A stretch of DNA of 38,763 nucleotides, taken from the NCBI GenBank assembly GCA_905250885.1, contig CAJNOQ010000934.1:1-38763 (forward strand), given 5' to 3'. The first letter of the stretch is position 1. Every line of letters starts with the position of its first letter. The notes under the pieces are model-generated. The model was not told where the DNA came from. It did no database searches and was given only the letters and a program-made list of their open reading frames with translations. The DNA comes from Didymodactylos carnosus (taxonomy: Eukaryota > Rotifera > Eurotatoria > Philodinida > Philodinidae). This document shows positions 1 to 11,300 of this stretch, piece by piece. Position numbers and translations under genes: made by a program.

Positions 1-79
1 TTTTTAAGTGCGGATTCGTAATCAGCGTGAAAAACTGCGTCTAATGATGTATTTTTAAGCATTGCTCAAGTTAAAACAA

Positions 80-122
80 CAATTCGAACCTTCGCATCCG
101 AAGGTGGACCGTTAGCTGGCCA
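80..122 (-). repeat. Possible tRNA-derived (SINE-like) promoter remnant
   Basis: On the minus strand a box-A-like string (TGGCCAGCTAACGG, 109-122) is followed by a box-B-like string (GGTTCGAATTG, 80-90). Between them is a small perfect hairpin (CCTTCG/CGAAGG). This order resembles the internal Pol III promoter of a tRNA or tRNA-derived SINE, but no complete cloverleaf can be drawn. It may be chance. Confidence 0.2.
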
Positions 123-314
123 CGCCGCAAAAGAGAAGTTTTTAATCTTCTTCTTCTACAGTCTATTTTAGCTTCCATTAGCTGAGGTGCATAAGAGTAT
201 ACACGACTTTTATACGCGACATCTCAATGATTAAGTCTCAGAACCTTTTTGAAAGAAAACATCTGTTATCAGATTATAGAATGCAGCAGACTGCTGCGAG
301 GCAAACGTTTTTGT

Positions 315-625
315 TGTCCCGAGCCCGTGAGCCCGATTCCACGAAAAATTATTTTATCCCGAGCCCGTTTTGTCTCAGAAACGACAACTACGGGCTTCCC
401 CGTACCATTTACCCTGTATATTTAGAAAGAGATAAATAATACACCTGCTAGATTTGGATAAGGGACGTGATTTTTTCCTTTTGCTCCGAGCCCGTAAGCC
501 CGAACCCAGAAAAATATAATTTGTCCTAAGCCCATGAGTCCAAGCCCGTAAATGTTTTTTGGTCCCGATTCCGACTGTCCCACGGAATGAACAGGATAGA
601 TGGGACAGGATTCGGGGCTGTCCCG
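315..625. repeat. Degenerate GCCCG/CCCGATTCC-rich repeat block
   Basis: Short GC-rich words such as CCCGAGCCCGT, AGCCCGATTCC and TCCCGATTCCGACTGTCCC recur at irregular spacing. Reverse-complement forms (ACGGGCTT near 391, GGATTCGGGGCTGTCCCG near 608) occur at the far side. The block stands out against the AT-rich surroundings. It looks like an eroded repeat or non-autonomous transposon. No clean terminal repeat or target duplication was seen. Confidence 0.4.
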
Positions 626-2351
626 CAGGAGTCTAGAGTGCAGTCGATAACTTAGAAACCACACGTTTTAATCACGGGGAATTCCTTGACATGTACGTGT
701 AGGTCAACTAATACTCAAGAAGAAATAGGGTATATTACATATCTCTCGTATTTTTTACTGTTGACGATATGTACCAACATATATTTTTTACTTGAACTGA
801 TTTTCCTACACAGTAAAAACGCGTGTTCTTCAGAAAACATAAAACGGGCTTTTCACTTATCCCAAATAGAAAACGCAAATGGATCTTATATATACAATGG
901 ATAGCTAAATTTTTAAACAGAAAAACCAAATAAGTTCTTCTGTATGGGACATTTGTTCTTCAGATAACTCGAAAAGAAAGAACACATTCTCTGTTGTTCA
1001 TATCGTTGAAAAACTCATTCTTTACTTCTTCAAATTTGTATTTTATGCCGTTTTGCGTTGTTGAAAGGAGTCAGATTTGTTCTTTAGAAATTTTTCTGCT
1101 TCTTGTTTCCAGTGACGAATAGCAACGAAGAAAGTATGAGAAACACTTCCGCAAAAAGAGTTCCTCTTCTGGTACCAAAACATTTTTTCTGAGATTTTGT
1201 CAAAACATTACGGCGAAATAAAATGAGATCGTTGTGTTCTCATTTTTCTATTTCATTAGGTTCTAGTCATTAGGATAGTGTTATGGTAAACTAAACAACG
1301 TTAATAAGACATTGAAAGCGTACATAATTCTGGCTATTAGATACACTACACGAATGATAATTGTACATCACGATATAATGGTTCCAGGAAATCCGGGAAA
1401 GATTAGTTTTATAATAAGATCGAATAAATTCCAAAATAATGAAAAGTATAAAGTTGAAAAAGTTCGTCACGTTACGTTTTTACCATAGGTATTGTTACTT
1501 TCTTTGAGATTATATGCGATAGAAGGCTCGTTCTAGTATGATTTTATGGCGTGCAGTGATCCGGCCTAGTTTATGACAAGAAGGAAAAACTTTACACTTA
1601 CAATGTGATTTCTATAAAAAAAAATGTCGAGAGCAGCGCTGTTACGGAAAAAGGCCCTAAAAGCTCGATAGAGTAGCGTTACGTTCATAAAAACGAATTT
1701 TTGGGCAACCGAAAGGAGCAAAAAAAAGCTTTTGTTTTTGTTTCCAGTATACAGAAAAGTAATTTTACTTTCGACTGTTTTAGTCTTATTAGTATTTTTA
1801 AAATGTATTTTCTATCCTATATACTAGTGAATTGCACTGGTATTGTACCGTTTGAAAAAATTTCAGAAAAATCAAGTTGCTTGAAATCTTTTGTGTGCTA
1901 TTAAACTATATACTATATAGTTTTTTCCGTGTATATAGTTTTTTTCGATTACGAAAAAAAAGAAGTTCCCCAACTGTCACTTTTTTTTATTCTTGGAAAT
2001 TAACTTTTTGTTCAAGATGATTGATTCGTATGGTTTTCGATGAAAAAACCATAGCAAATAAATTTTAAAATGTTATTGTAATATATCAATCAAAAGATTT
2101 TGAAAAAGCGAATTTCTTGAGCATGTGCAAAAATCTTTTTACATATATGTGAGCAAAAGCAAGACAATTAATTTATCATTTCTTTGTAGTTCGAGTTCAA
2201 TTGAGTTTCTCAAGGAAAACCGTTAACGACATCTAATTTTTCATTATTTCTTTTGCCCATACCGGCACTTATGTGCTAAAAACTTTCTGCATGTCTTAAA
2301 AAAATTTTCAAGTTTTAACGAATCGAATGATGTGTGATATGCTGAATTTAA

Positions 2352-2585
2352 GGGTAATAGTAAAACATGAAGACACCCGCAGACACTTACAAACACCCAC
2401 AGACAGCACACAGACACCCACAGATAGCTGCACAGACAGCACACATACAACCACAGACAGCCACACAGACATCCATAGCTGTCTGTGGCTGTCTGTGTGC
2501 TGTCTGTGTGTGTTTGTAAGTGTCTGTGGGTGTCTGTGTGCTGTCTGTGGGTGTCTATGGATGTCTTCATGTTTTACTATTACCC
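2352..2585. mobile_element. Fold-back (FB/MITE-type) transposable element with 10-bp target duplication
   Basis: The element opens with GGGTAATAGTAAAACATGAA and closes with the exact reverse complement, so the outermost 24 bp (2352-2375 and 2562-2585) are perfect terminal inverted repeats. Inside, the left half is built of CACAGACA/CACCCACAGACAG-type tandem units and the right half of their complements, so the whole 234 bp can fold on itself. CTGAATTTAA occurs directly before (2342-2351) and directly after (2586-2595), which is an exact 10-bp target-site duplication. Fold-back elements whose inverted repeats contain short tandem repeats are known from Drosophila FB elements, and 9-11 bp duplications are typical of Mutator-like transposons. 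No transposase is encoded. The superfamily is inferred only from the duplication length. Confidence 0.8.
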
Positions 2586-2628
2586 CTGAATTTAACTTTA
2601 TTTTTTATGAACATACTTTTATTTCAAA

Positions 2629-2976
2629 CTCGCGTGACATTTTCAACATAAAATGCATTTTTCTTAGAACGAGAGCTGTTAAAGTGCTTTTACCATAGAC
2701 TTATCTTCAGGTCTAAAAAAAAGGATAAAAATATCAAGGTTACAACTGTGATAATCGGTGAGATATTGAAATAATAAAATTCAAAATCTCGCGTGACATT
2801 TAACGCAAAAGTCTTGTTTTTCCGCTTCTTCTCTTTTTTTTTCATTTAACCATAAAATATAATAAAAAGGTTTTTTTACCAGACTACTTTTCAACTTATT
2901 GGTTATCAATGCATATAAAACATTTAAATCTATTTATTTGCTGGTCTGTATACAGAGGATTTAATCTCGCGTGACA
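2629..2976 (+). repeat. Three spaced copies of CTCGCGTGACA
   Basis: The 11-mer CTCGCGTGACA occurs at 2629-2639, 2788-2798 and 2966-2976, about 160-180 bp apart, each preceded by AT-rich sequence. Little else is conserved beyond the 11-mer. It could be the core of a decayed tandem repeat with a unit of about 170 bp, or a protein-binding site. Confidence 0.45.
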
Positions 2977-3978
2977 GAAAAATACAAAATACAAAGTGTC
3001 TGTTAGTACATGTTTTATTACAAAAAAGTCACAACTTTAAATATACAAATCTTAAATCCAAACACATATTCTAGAAACTCAAAATAATCTAGAATCTCAG
3101 CTACAAAATAGCTAGAAAACAATTTGGCTCAACAAAGAAAAATTATAGAGAAAAGGGTAAACTTTGGACGTAAGACAGCGTTGAAAATAACAATTTTTTG
3201 TCTTTTTTGCATAAGTCGGGAATGAAGGGAGATAAAATCTTGGCCTTTTTGATAGAAGTAGGCATCAAACTAGGGAACAAATTAAACAAGAATTATTGAA
3301 ATTCGTTTAGTAGAAGATGAGATATAGGGGTTTTACATTTCGGAGTACTACAATACAATACGGGCGCAGTTTACTCATATACATGTCAAATATCTCTTAC
3401 GCACGTCACTCTGATAGCAGAATAATTGATATTAATAGCAACTGTTAGCTATTTATGGCTATCAAAAATAAAAGTCTGACTATGAGCTGCATTTTTTTTT
3501 AAAATGCGATAATGCCGACTTTGATTTCCCACAGACTGCCGATAATTTGAAGTTTTTATTAAAGAATATGTTCTTAATCAGAATTTTGAAATAGACTTTA
3601 GAGTCATGTATAAAATGGTTTATACTGTCTATAGATCTACTCCATTTCTATCAAAGTCTAGGCCTAAAATCATCAATTTTTTTCTTTTTATTCTCCATCA
3701 AAGGATGCAAAGTTTTCTACCATATCGAATTAGATTCCACTATCAAACAATACTTTCGCCTGCAGAAGAAGAACAGAAAACATACACTCAAATGATCCAT
3801 CAGGAGGGCTCAATAAATTGGGAATTTTCCTCTATGCTGCTTTGCTACACACCAATATACATAAGTGAAGATCTTTGGAGAGAAAATAGGTTTTTGCGTA
3901 TTTTTGAGTCAAAGCCAACAAAACTCCAATTCAAAAACCAGCTAGGATAAAATTTAATCTGAATACATATCCTATTGT

Positions 3979-4235
3979 AAACGACAACTAACGACCAAAT
4001 GCGATCGTATTCCATGCAGACGTAGTACGTCATCGTATATAATCATCGTAAAAAAATCGTACAGGATTGTAAACGGTCGTAAACGTTTTCTTCACGGTCG
4101 TCGTATACACGAACGTATTACTTTTGCATGCATACAACGATTTACGATCAGATATGGTCTTTTACGACCTCTTTTCGATCATAAACCTTTCCGATCGTAA
4201 GTGGACGTATACAATGGCCGTTTTCATCGTCCCGA
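3979..4235. repeat. TCGTA/ACGA-rich degenerate repeat tract
   Basis: Words such as CGATCGTA, GGTCGTAAACG, CATCGTA and TTTACGATC are packed on both strands through about 250 bp, with many partly self-complementary. CpG is dense here compared with the flanks. The tract looks like an expanded short repeat or transposon interior. No ends could be defined. Confidence 0.4.
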
Positions 4236-4867
4236 GTATTAGATATTATTAGCTTTTGCATATAGCATTCTTTACGACTGCGAACTGAGCAGCACCAAGA
4301 ACAAAATTTCCTTCTAGTTTATAACAAGTATCAAAAAACTTTTTTGCAGTATCAATAGTCCTGATATCAATATTTATTTGCATTTATTCAATATCGAAAT
4401 ATTTTATCTTAAAGTTTTTGCCCATTGTTCCAGATGCAAAATGTGCATGATCATGGAAGAAAGAATTTCGACTGGTGTGGACAAATGTCTTTATACAATA
4501 GCGTATAGTCTTTTTAAAAATGAAGATACATTAACAATAAAGAAAAAAGTTGCTTGACATTTATCTACATAGATTTTTCCTCGAATCAACACACAATTCA
4601 TCATGTAAACATCCTTAAAAGCTTTTACTAAAATAAGCAGACAAAAGATGAGACAGCTAATATCTACAAAACTAACCAATTACTAGCATCATTGCATTGA
4701 ATAGATTAAAAAAATCACTTAAATAGTTTACAATAATAAATCTCTTTCTCAGTAATTATATGTTCTATCAAAATTGATCATGATAAAAATATGATACAAA
4801 AATAAGCAAAAAATTTTACGAAAGACAAAATTCCATTTTTATAAAAATATGAGCAAAAATGATATCA

Positions 4868-4873
4868 TTTATT
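4868..4873 (-). promoter_or_regulatory. Poly(A) signal AATAAA for SHMT
   Basis: A canonical AATAAA on the minus strand lies about 55 nt beyond the SHMT stop codon. Confidence 0.5.
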
Positions 4874-4926
4874 TATAAGCAAATTTTCACATTTTATAGG
4901 CCAAATAGACATAGAACAAAAAAATA

Positions 4927-7227
4927 TTAATGATGTGGGTAACCAGGCATTGGAAATTGTTGCGCAAATTGGGTTACTCTATTAGCTAACGTTTTTATAT
5001 TCGCTTGAATTGTTGAATCTTCTAATAAAAATTGTTTATAATCTTTTAGCGTTTCTAAAATAAAATAAGAAAGAAGAAATAGGTAACATAGGATCACATA
5101 GTGAAAACACCTACTCGTTTTTTCTTTTGCTTCCAGTGAAATAATTATAGCTTCATGCAAAAATTCGACTATTTGTCTAAAATCATGTTGTTTTAAACCA
5201 CGAGATGTCATTGCTGGTGTTCCGAGTCTAATACCACCCGGAACCATTGCACTTTTATCGCCAGCCACAGAATTTTTATTAATCGTAATGTGTGCTAATT
5301 CACATACTCGTTCAACTCTTGCTCCATCCAAACCATTGGGTCTTAAATCGAGAAGAAGGACGTGAGTATCAGTGCCACCACTCACAATAGTATACTGTCT
5401 GTCAGTTAATGCTTTTGCCATAGATTTGGCATTTAATATGATTTGTTTAGCATATTGTTTAAAATCGGATGACATTGTCTAAATACAGATGTTATGTGCA
5501 AATGTTATTTGAATAAGAAAACTTCGCTTTATATACTTCTTTTAAAGAAACTGCTACACCGGCTATTTGATGTTCATGTGGACCACCGTATAACGATGGG
5601 AAGACAGCAGCATCGATTTTTGATTGATAATCATAGAGAATATCTTCACCTTTCTTGTCCTTACCTTTGACACCAATGCGATAAAATATAAGCCCAGACC
5701 TGAATAAGCATAACACACAATTAGCTTGTTAAGAAATAGTCAAAAGTTTTTGGAACTTTTTCTTTATATTTAACCCAATTTATTAACTAGACATTTCAAC
5801 ATGTTAACATATTAACATCAGTAGTTGTTATAGATTCACAATCACTTAATATGTGTATATAATATACGAAATATCTAGTTAATAAATTGGCTTAAATATG
5901 AAAAAAAAGTTTAAAAACTTTTCTGATTATTTTTTCAACTTCATAAACAATAATAGTGTTAATTATGAGTTATTAAGAAATACACCAATTCCAGTTGAAC
6001 ACAAAAGATTTAGTACCTAACACCTCGTAATGATTTGTGTGTAGTCGTTGTGACCTATAAAAGACTATTCATACTGAACATTATTCGACAAAACGAAGAA
6101 AAAGAGATAAAACATACCACATCGGCATATTCAAATGCACTTGGTATAACTTCTGCAGCTATCAGACCGGCAATATGTGCAATATCACACATAAGAACAG
6201 CTCCAACATCATCACAAATCTATAGTAATAATAAAACTTCAATATCCTTGCCTTCAAACATCAATATATTCATACTTGACGAAACTGTTTGTAATCAATT
6301 AGTCTGGAGTAAGCTGATGTACCTATACATAGAAAGGAGTGAAAAAAACTAATCAAATTTTGTATGTGTCTTCCACTAACGAGTTATGAAAATGATGCGT
6401 ACCAGCTATAATTAATTTTGGTCGAAATAATTTTGCTGTTTTATGTAACATTTCATAATCAATTAAACCAGTTGTTTCCTAATTAATGAAAAATCAAAAG
6501 TATTATAATTGAAGAATTGAAAGAACGATTACTAATTACATTCAACTTGTATGGCATCGATTCAAAGTATACAGAGGTAGCTGAAACACGTTTGACATCG
6601 GTCATAAATCCATGTGTTAGATGACCACCATGAGGTAAATCTAAGCCCATCAGTCGATCATGTGGTTTTAAAAGACCAGTATAAACAGAAAAGTTTGCTG
6701 GACTACCACTGAGTGGTTGTACGTTGACTCCCCATTGTTTTGAATCTAAGTGAAACGCCTTCAAAGCTCTCTCACGACATAAATTTTCGACTTTGTCCAC
6801 TATTTCATTTCCTCCATAATATCGTTGACCAGGATATCCTTCGCTGTACTTATTATTTAGACATGATCCTAATGCATGCAATGCTGCTCGACTACAAAAG
6901 TTCTAAATGAAAGAGAAGTTCTGATATAGAAATGGGTCTTCTAATACTAATCATAAATATTGACTAGCCTCAGAAGCAATCAATTCTATGCCAGATATCT
7001 GACGCTTTTTTTCTTCTTTAATTAAGTCCGTTATTTCTGGATCAATTTCACTTAGTGATTCATTTCCAGTCCATAAATGGCGACAAAATAACGTTGATAT
7101 AGACGTTTTAAACTAAATAGAAAATTATTAGATATTTTTGCATGAATAGAATGTATAATTATATCAATAATCTTACTTGTGAATGACAACTTGAACGTTT
7201 AAGTGCGTATTGTAGAATATTTTTCAT
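4927..7227 (-). CDS. SHMT: Serine hydroxymethyltransferase, probably mitochondrial
   Basis: This PLP enzyme interconverts serine plus tetrahydrofolate with glycine plus 5,10-methylene-tetrahydrofolate. Ten exons join in phase to 491 codons: 7177-7227, 6969-7112, 6540-6902, 6403-6478, 6276-6322, 6118-6219, 6017-6054, 5537-5699, 5115-5478 and 4927-5054. Visible family motifs are LIASENF, the active-site [12 protein letters not shown] (residues 85-96), [12 protein letters not shown], and [14 protein letters not shown], in which K268 is the PLP-binding lysine. Later come [24 protein letters not shown] and PGGIRLG. The length matches animal SHMT. The first 35 or so residues are rich in K, R, S and L and poor in acidic residues, like a mitochondrial presequence. 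The second intron begins with GC rather than GT, and the 317-nt seventh intron carries an inverted-repeat insertion. Confidence 0.95.
5741..5923. mobile_element. Inverted-repeat (MITE-like) insertion in SHMT intron 7
   Basis: Arms at 5741-5796 and 5869-5923 are inverted copies with only a few mismatches. The inner part CCAATTTATTAACTAGA is identical in both arms. They enclose about 70 nt of AT-rich sequence. Other SHMT introns are 56-80 nt, so this insertion explains the 317-nt length. A 10-bp direct repeat TTAAGAAATA occurs at 5729-5738 and 5973-5982, but it is not flush with both arms, so its role as a target duplication is uncertain. Confidence 0.55.
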
Positions 7228-8339
7228 TATTATTAAGTAAACATAAAAAAGATAAATTTAGAATATATGAAAGTTAAAAAAAATTCATATAACGTAATAT
7301 TTACGATATTATTCTAATAATAAAGAAAAATTATAATTTTCGAAATAAAATCTCATAAAATATGATGAACTTACTACAAATTTCTAAAATTTACTTTTAA
7401 AAATATTGTAACGTCTTTTTAGCGAACATTATGGTTCGATGATTGTTCTTCTTATTTTCTATTTCTATTGTACTCTTTTGTCGATAACCGTTCTAGTCAA
7501 GGATAAAACATACATTAAGAATGACAATTCAGTTTGTCATGCATAAAACAATAGAATGCAGTTAAAATCTACTTTAATAAAGAAGCTCATATGACAATAT
7601 TTTTTTTCTGTATGTTATGAAAGAAGTTAATTTTCATTAAAATTATTAACAAAACCGTGTATAAAATAAAATGCGTCAGATATTAGGTTTTAATCTTCTT
7701 CTAACACATTTGAGAGAAACTTTTATCATTTTGAAATATACACATAAATTTCAACTATTTTTATCTTTCTGGCAAGGCTAACGTTGTATTTCTACTATTC
7801 TTCTATGTTTAATATAGGACAACGTGATTTCCGTCAATTTTAAAAAGGATAATAAAATGAAATTTAAACATTTTTAGACATTATTTTTACCATTCTCAGC
7901 AAACATTTTCATTATGTAAAATAGAATCATTCAAGTTACGAATATCATGATAACCCTTTGTGAACACTTAAAGATAGAATATTCAATTTTATTTCAAAGC
8001 AAACACAGAGAACAAAAGAACAAGACAAAAATGATTCTGTACAAATGAATAACAGAGAAGAAAAAAATTTAAACAGATATCAAAAAACAACAAGAAGTTC
8101 TCAAGAAATAAAAAGTGACTTGTCATAATTCTGTTTTGTTTCTTTTTTTTGTTTTTTGTTTTTTTCAATACAGATAGAAAGAAAAAATAGTAGACCAAGA
8201 GCAAAAAACAAAGTTTTATCAATATCATATATTTTAAGAGTATAGAAAATGAGGATAAATTACACTCAAAAACAGAATCTATTCTTTCATGTCTTGAAGT
8301 AACGATCGTTTAGTAGAGCCGTTTTAGGAAAGAATTACA
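7228..8339. other. Intergenic region between SHMT and SFSWAP
   Basis: This is very AT-rich sequence with T-runs and no supported gene. It must contain the SHMT promoter and 5' UTR and the SFSWAP 3' UTR. TTTATT near 7989 could be the minus-strand AATAAA of SFSWAP. Nothing else was recognised. Confidence 0.5.
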
Positions 8340-11300
8340 TCATCTCACTTCAGTAGTATTTTCTGTTAGAGATGGCATTGTCATGGTAATAGCAGATGAG
8401 AGTCTATTTGATTCAAGTATGTCAGTGACAATTGAAGAATCTTTTGATAATGATGGTATTATAGACACAAATGATGATCCGGATGTGTTTGATATAGAAG
8501 AACCCGATGAAGTAACCATAGCATCTGTTTGTTTTATTATTTCATTTGCAACTGTAGTTTCTTCTAGAAACTTTCGTGATTTTGTTTCACTTTTATTTTT
8601 TTCATTTGATTTTCTATCAGATGAACTTGATGAATGACGATGTTTTGATTTACTTTTTTTCGATGATTTTTTTGATTTTTTATTCTTTTTACTTTTAGAA
8701 CGAGAACGTGATCGTTTTGTGGTAGAAGATTTTGTTGTTCGAGACGAGGATCTTCTACGATGTCGAGATGATGATTTAGATCTTGAACGTCTAGGTCGTT
8801 TAGATATGGATGAACGATATGATGAACTTGAGTGATGTTGATGATATTTTGTCGATGCTCGAGGTGATTTTGATCTTGAACGTTTTGAAAAACGATGTGA
8901 ACTTCTGCTATTTGATTTATAATAACTATTTGTAGTACTACTAGTACTGGCACTAATTGGTGATTGATTTTTAACATTTAACAGTTTTTCAACTATAACT
9001 GGATTAATCTGATTTATAGTCGTGGTAGTAGTTTTATTCTCAATAGTATTAGCATTGTCTGTATTAGTGTTAGGCAATTCTAAATTTGGATTTTTTGATT
9101 TAATTAATTGAATAAACATTTCTGCCTTCTTTTTTCGTTGTTCTTGTTTTTCTTTACTCTCCTGAACTAATTTATCTCGTACAAATAAATTTAAACGATC
9201 TTTTTTACGTTCTAGTTCAATATGTTGTTGACGAATTCTTTCTAATTCCATTGGTGAAGCTGGTTGAGGACCAATTAGTGGAAATTCTTCTTTTATTTTT
9301 TCTTCGGAATCTAACGAATAATTTTGATCACCATTTAATAGAGGCCATGTAGAAGATTTATGGATACTATTATTCATATCCTGCTCATGTTTTTCACCTA
9401 TAAAACAACAAAAATATAATTCTTGAATACTCAACTCTTCATCGCATTTATAGCAAAAAAAAATAACTGACACTTCGTAACATACTTTGTTTTTCAATGT
9501 TCTTATCAATAGATGATCCATTACTGTTCTCTTCACAATAGTCTTGTTTATCAATGTTTGTTATTTCATCTTCATCAATTGTATGTTGAAATTCAACCGA
9601 TGATGATGATGATGGTTTTGAATTATTATCATCGTTCTGTTTTATTTTCAACACTAGTTTAACACCCCGTCCATGAACACGATTTTGTTCTTCTAGTTCT
9701 AGTCGTCGTTTTTCTTCTTCATATTTTGCACGACGAATTTCTTGCTAAAATAAGAAATGGCAAAAATATACTCTAACATGTTCGATTATAGGATAGAAAA
9801 AGACTACATACTAAACATAGTTGAACTTTGAATTGATAATAATTATAGTGTACATGATCTTTTTCAACAAATGCAAATCGTTGATCATTCTTCGTTCGTA
9901 TTGAACGTTCAAATGTCGATCCATTACGTGCAACATATTCAGCTAATTTATCTACAACGGGCTTCATATCTGGAGGTGGAGGAATGACATTCGCTGATAG
10001 AGTTATATCAGTGAACGATCTATAGAGAAAAGAAAAATTATTGTTAACTAAACATCGAGTATCCGAAAATAAACTAAACTTACGATGGCTCTTTCGCAGT
10101 TGAATCGTCAGAAGTTATTGATCCATCATCGTCTTTTCCTTTCAAAGCTCTAAAATAATGATGAAAACCATTGATATGTGAACAGAATGATTAAGAACAA
10201 AAAAAAAAACATCTTACCTTTCTCGTTGTCGAAGATGTTCAAAATTTTTGATCAATTGTCCATAGGCAGTATCATGAATATTTAATGGTAATGGTGTTTT
10301 AGGATCATCTGTTGTTGTTGTTATTGATTTTTTAGATGAGCCACGTAATAAAGGGTGTAAATAACTACTTGATTCTTCATCATCATCATCATTTTCTTCA
10401 TGCTTGATTCCTACAACATACAATTAATTAATTAATCTAATTATTTTCAATTTTTAAATAGCAAATTTACCAATTTTTTTTTTTGTCTTGGTGTTATTAT
10501 CGGTATTATCAATATCCGGTCGATATTTTCCCGATTTAATCATCATAATAAGATGTCTATAGTATGGATTCAAATAATTATCATATTTTAAAAAATCAAA
10601 TTGTGAATTTTTTGCTTGTTTTGTTTTCAAAACAATTTCCATTTGTAGTCCGTGTGATGCAACAAATACAGCCGTCTTTTCGATAACAGCATTCAATTTA
10701 ATTGATTCAGGCTAAATTTCAATTAAAAAAAATATTCATAACTGAAAAACAGAAAAACAAAACATACAATTTCCATTCCATAAGGTAGCTGTAATTTATC
10801 TGACGGATAAAATGGTTCATATTCATCATTTTCAATTTGTTGTTGTCGTTGTTCTAGAAAAGATGAAATTCACAATAACTCCCTTCTTTGCACAATACTC
10901 AAACATACCGTTCAAATGCTGATCGGTCGATAGAGATGGTTGTTTATATTCTTGTGTAGAAGTGTCATCTTTGTAAGAAAATCCAACTTGACCATAGAGA
11001 TTTTGCTCAGAACAAAAACGTTTCCATTCTTCTTCTAAAAACAGAAAAATCATTATGTACGACGTTTACCAAAGATTTGTTAAACTCATCGACTCTTCAC
11101 AATCAGTGAACTGTAAGAATAAACCTCCTTCATTTTCAACATTATTTATCCGTTTTTCCATGTCTAAACTATATCTTATACAGTAAACTAGTGGATGACG
11201 TCTCTTTTCAAAAAACATTATGGGAGATAACTCTTTTAATAAACTCTCTTTAAATAAACACGTGTGTGTGATCTTTTACTTCTTATACATAACCATTTCT

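Larger units (their letters stand above)
1..2341. other. Gene-free, repeat-bearing left flank
   Basis: No reading frame here resembles a known protein, and none joins to another through plausible splice sites. Open frames are short and low-complexity. The stretch holds a tRNA-promoter-like motif pair near its start and a GCCCG-rich block, listed separately. The rest is AT-rich sequence without recognised structure. Confidence 0.6.
2596..4926. other. Gene-free stretch between fold-back element and SHMT 3' end
   Basis: No homologous reading frame was found. It contains the dispersed CTCGCGTGACA copies and the TCGTA-rich tract listed separately. The frame near 3606-3950 matches nothing recognisable and has no coding-like context. 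The last part holds the SHMT 3' untranslated region. Confidence 0.55.

Noticed and set aside
2244-2698. Overlapping frames on both strands rich in T, D, S, C and L
   Set aside because: They are translations of the tandem repeats of the fold-back element, not genes.
3606-3950. A 114-codon plus-strand frame
   Set aside because: It has no recognisable homology, no splice partners and lies in a repeat-rich, gene-free flank.
5518-5536. Alternative SHMT exon end after the AAAGCGAA string
   Set aside because: It would put the next exon out of frame; the donor after SLKE keeps phase and matches the family alignment.
8383-8977. Plus-strand and second minus-strand frames inside SFSWAP
   Set aside because: They are alternate-frame translations of the repetitive RS-rich last exon.
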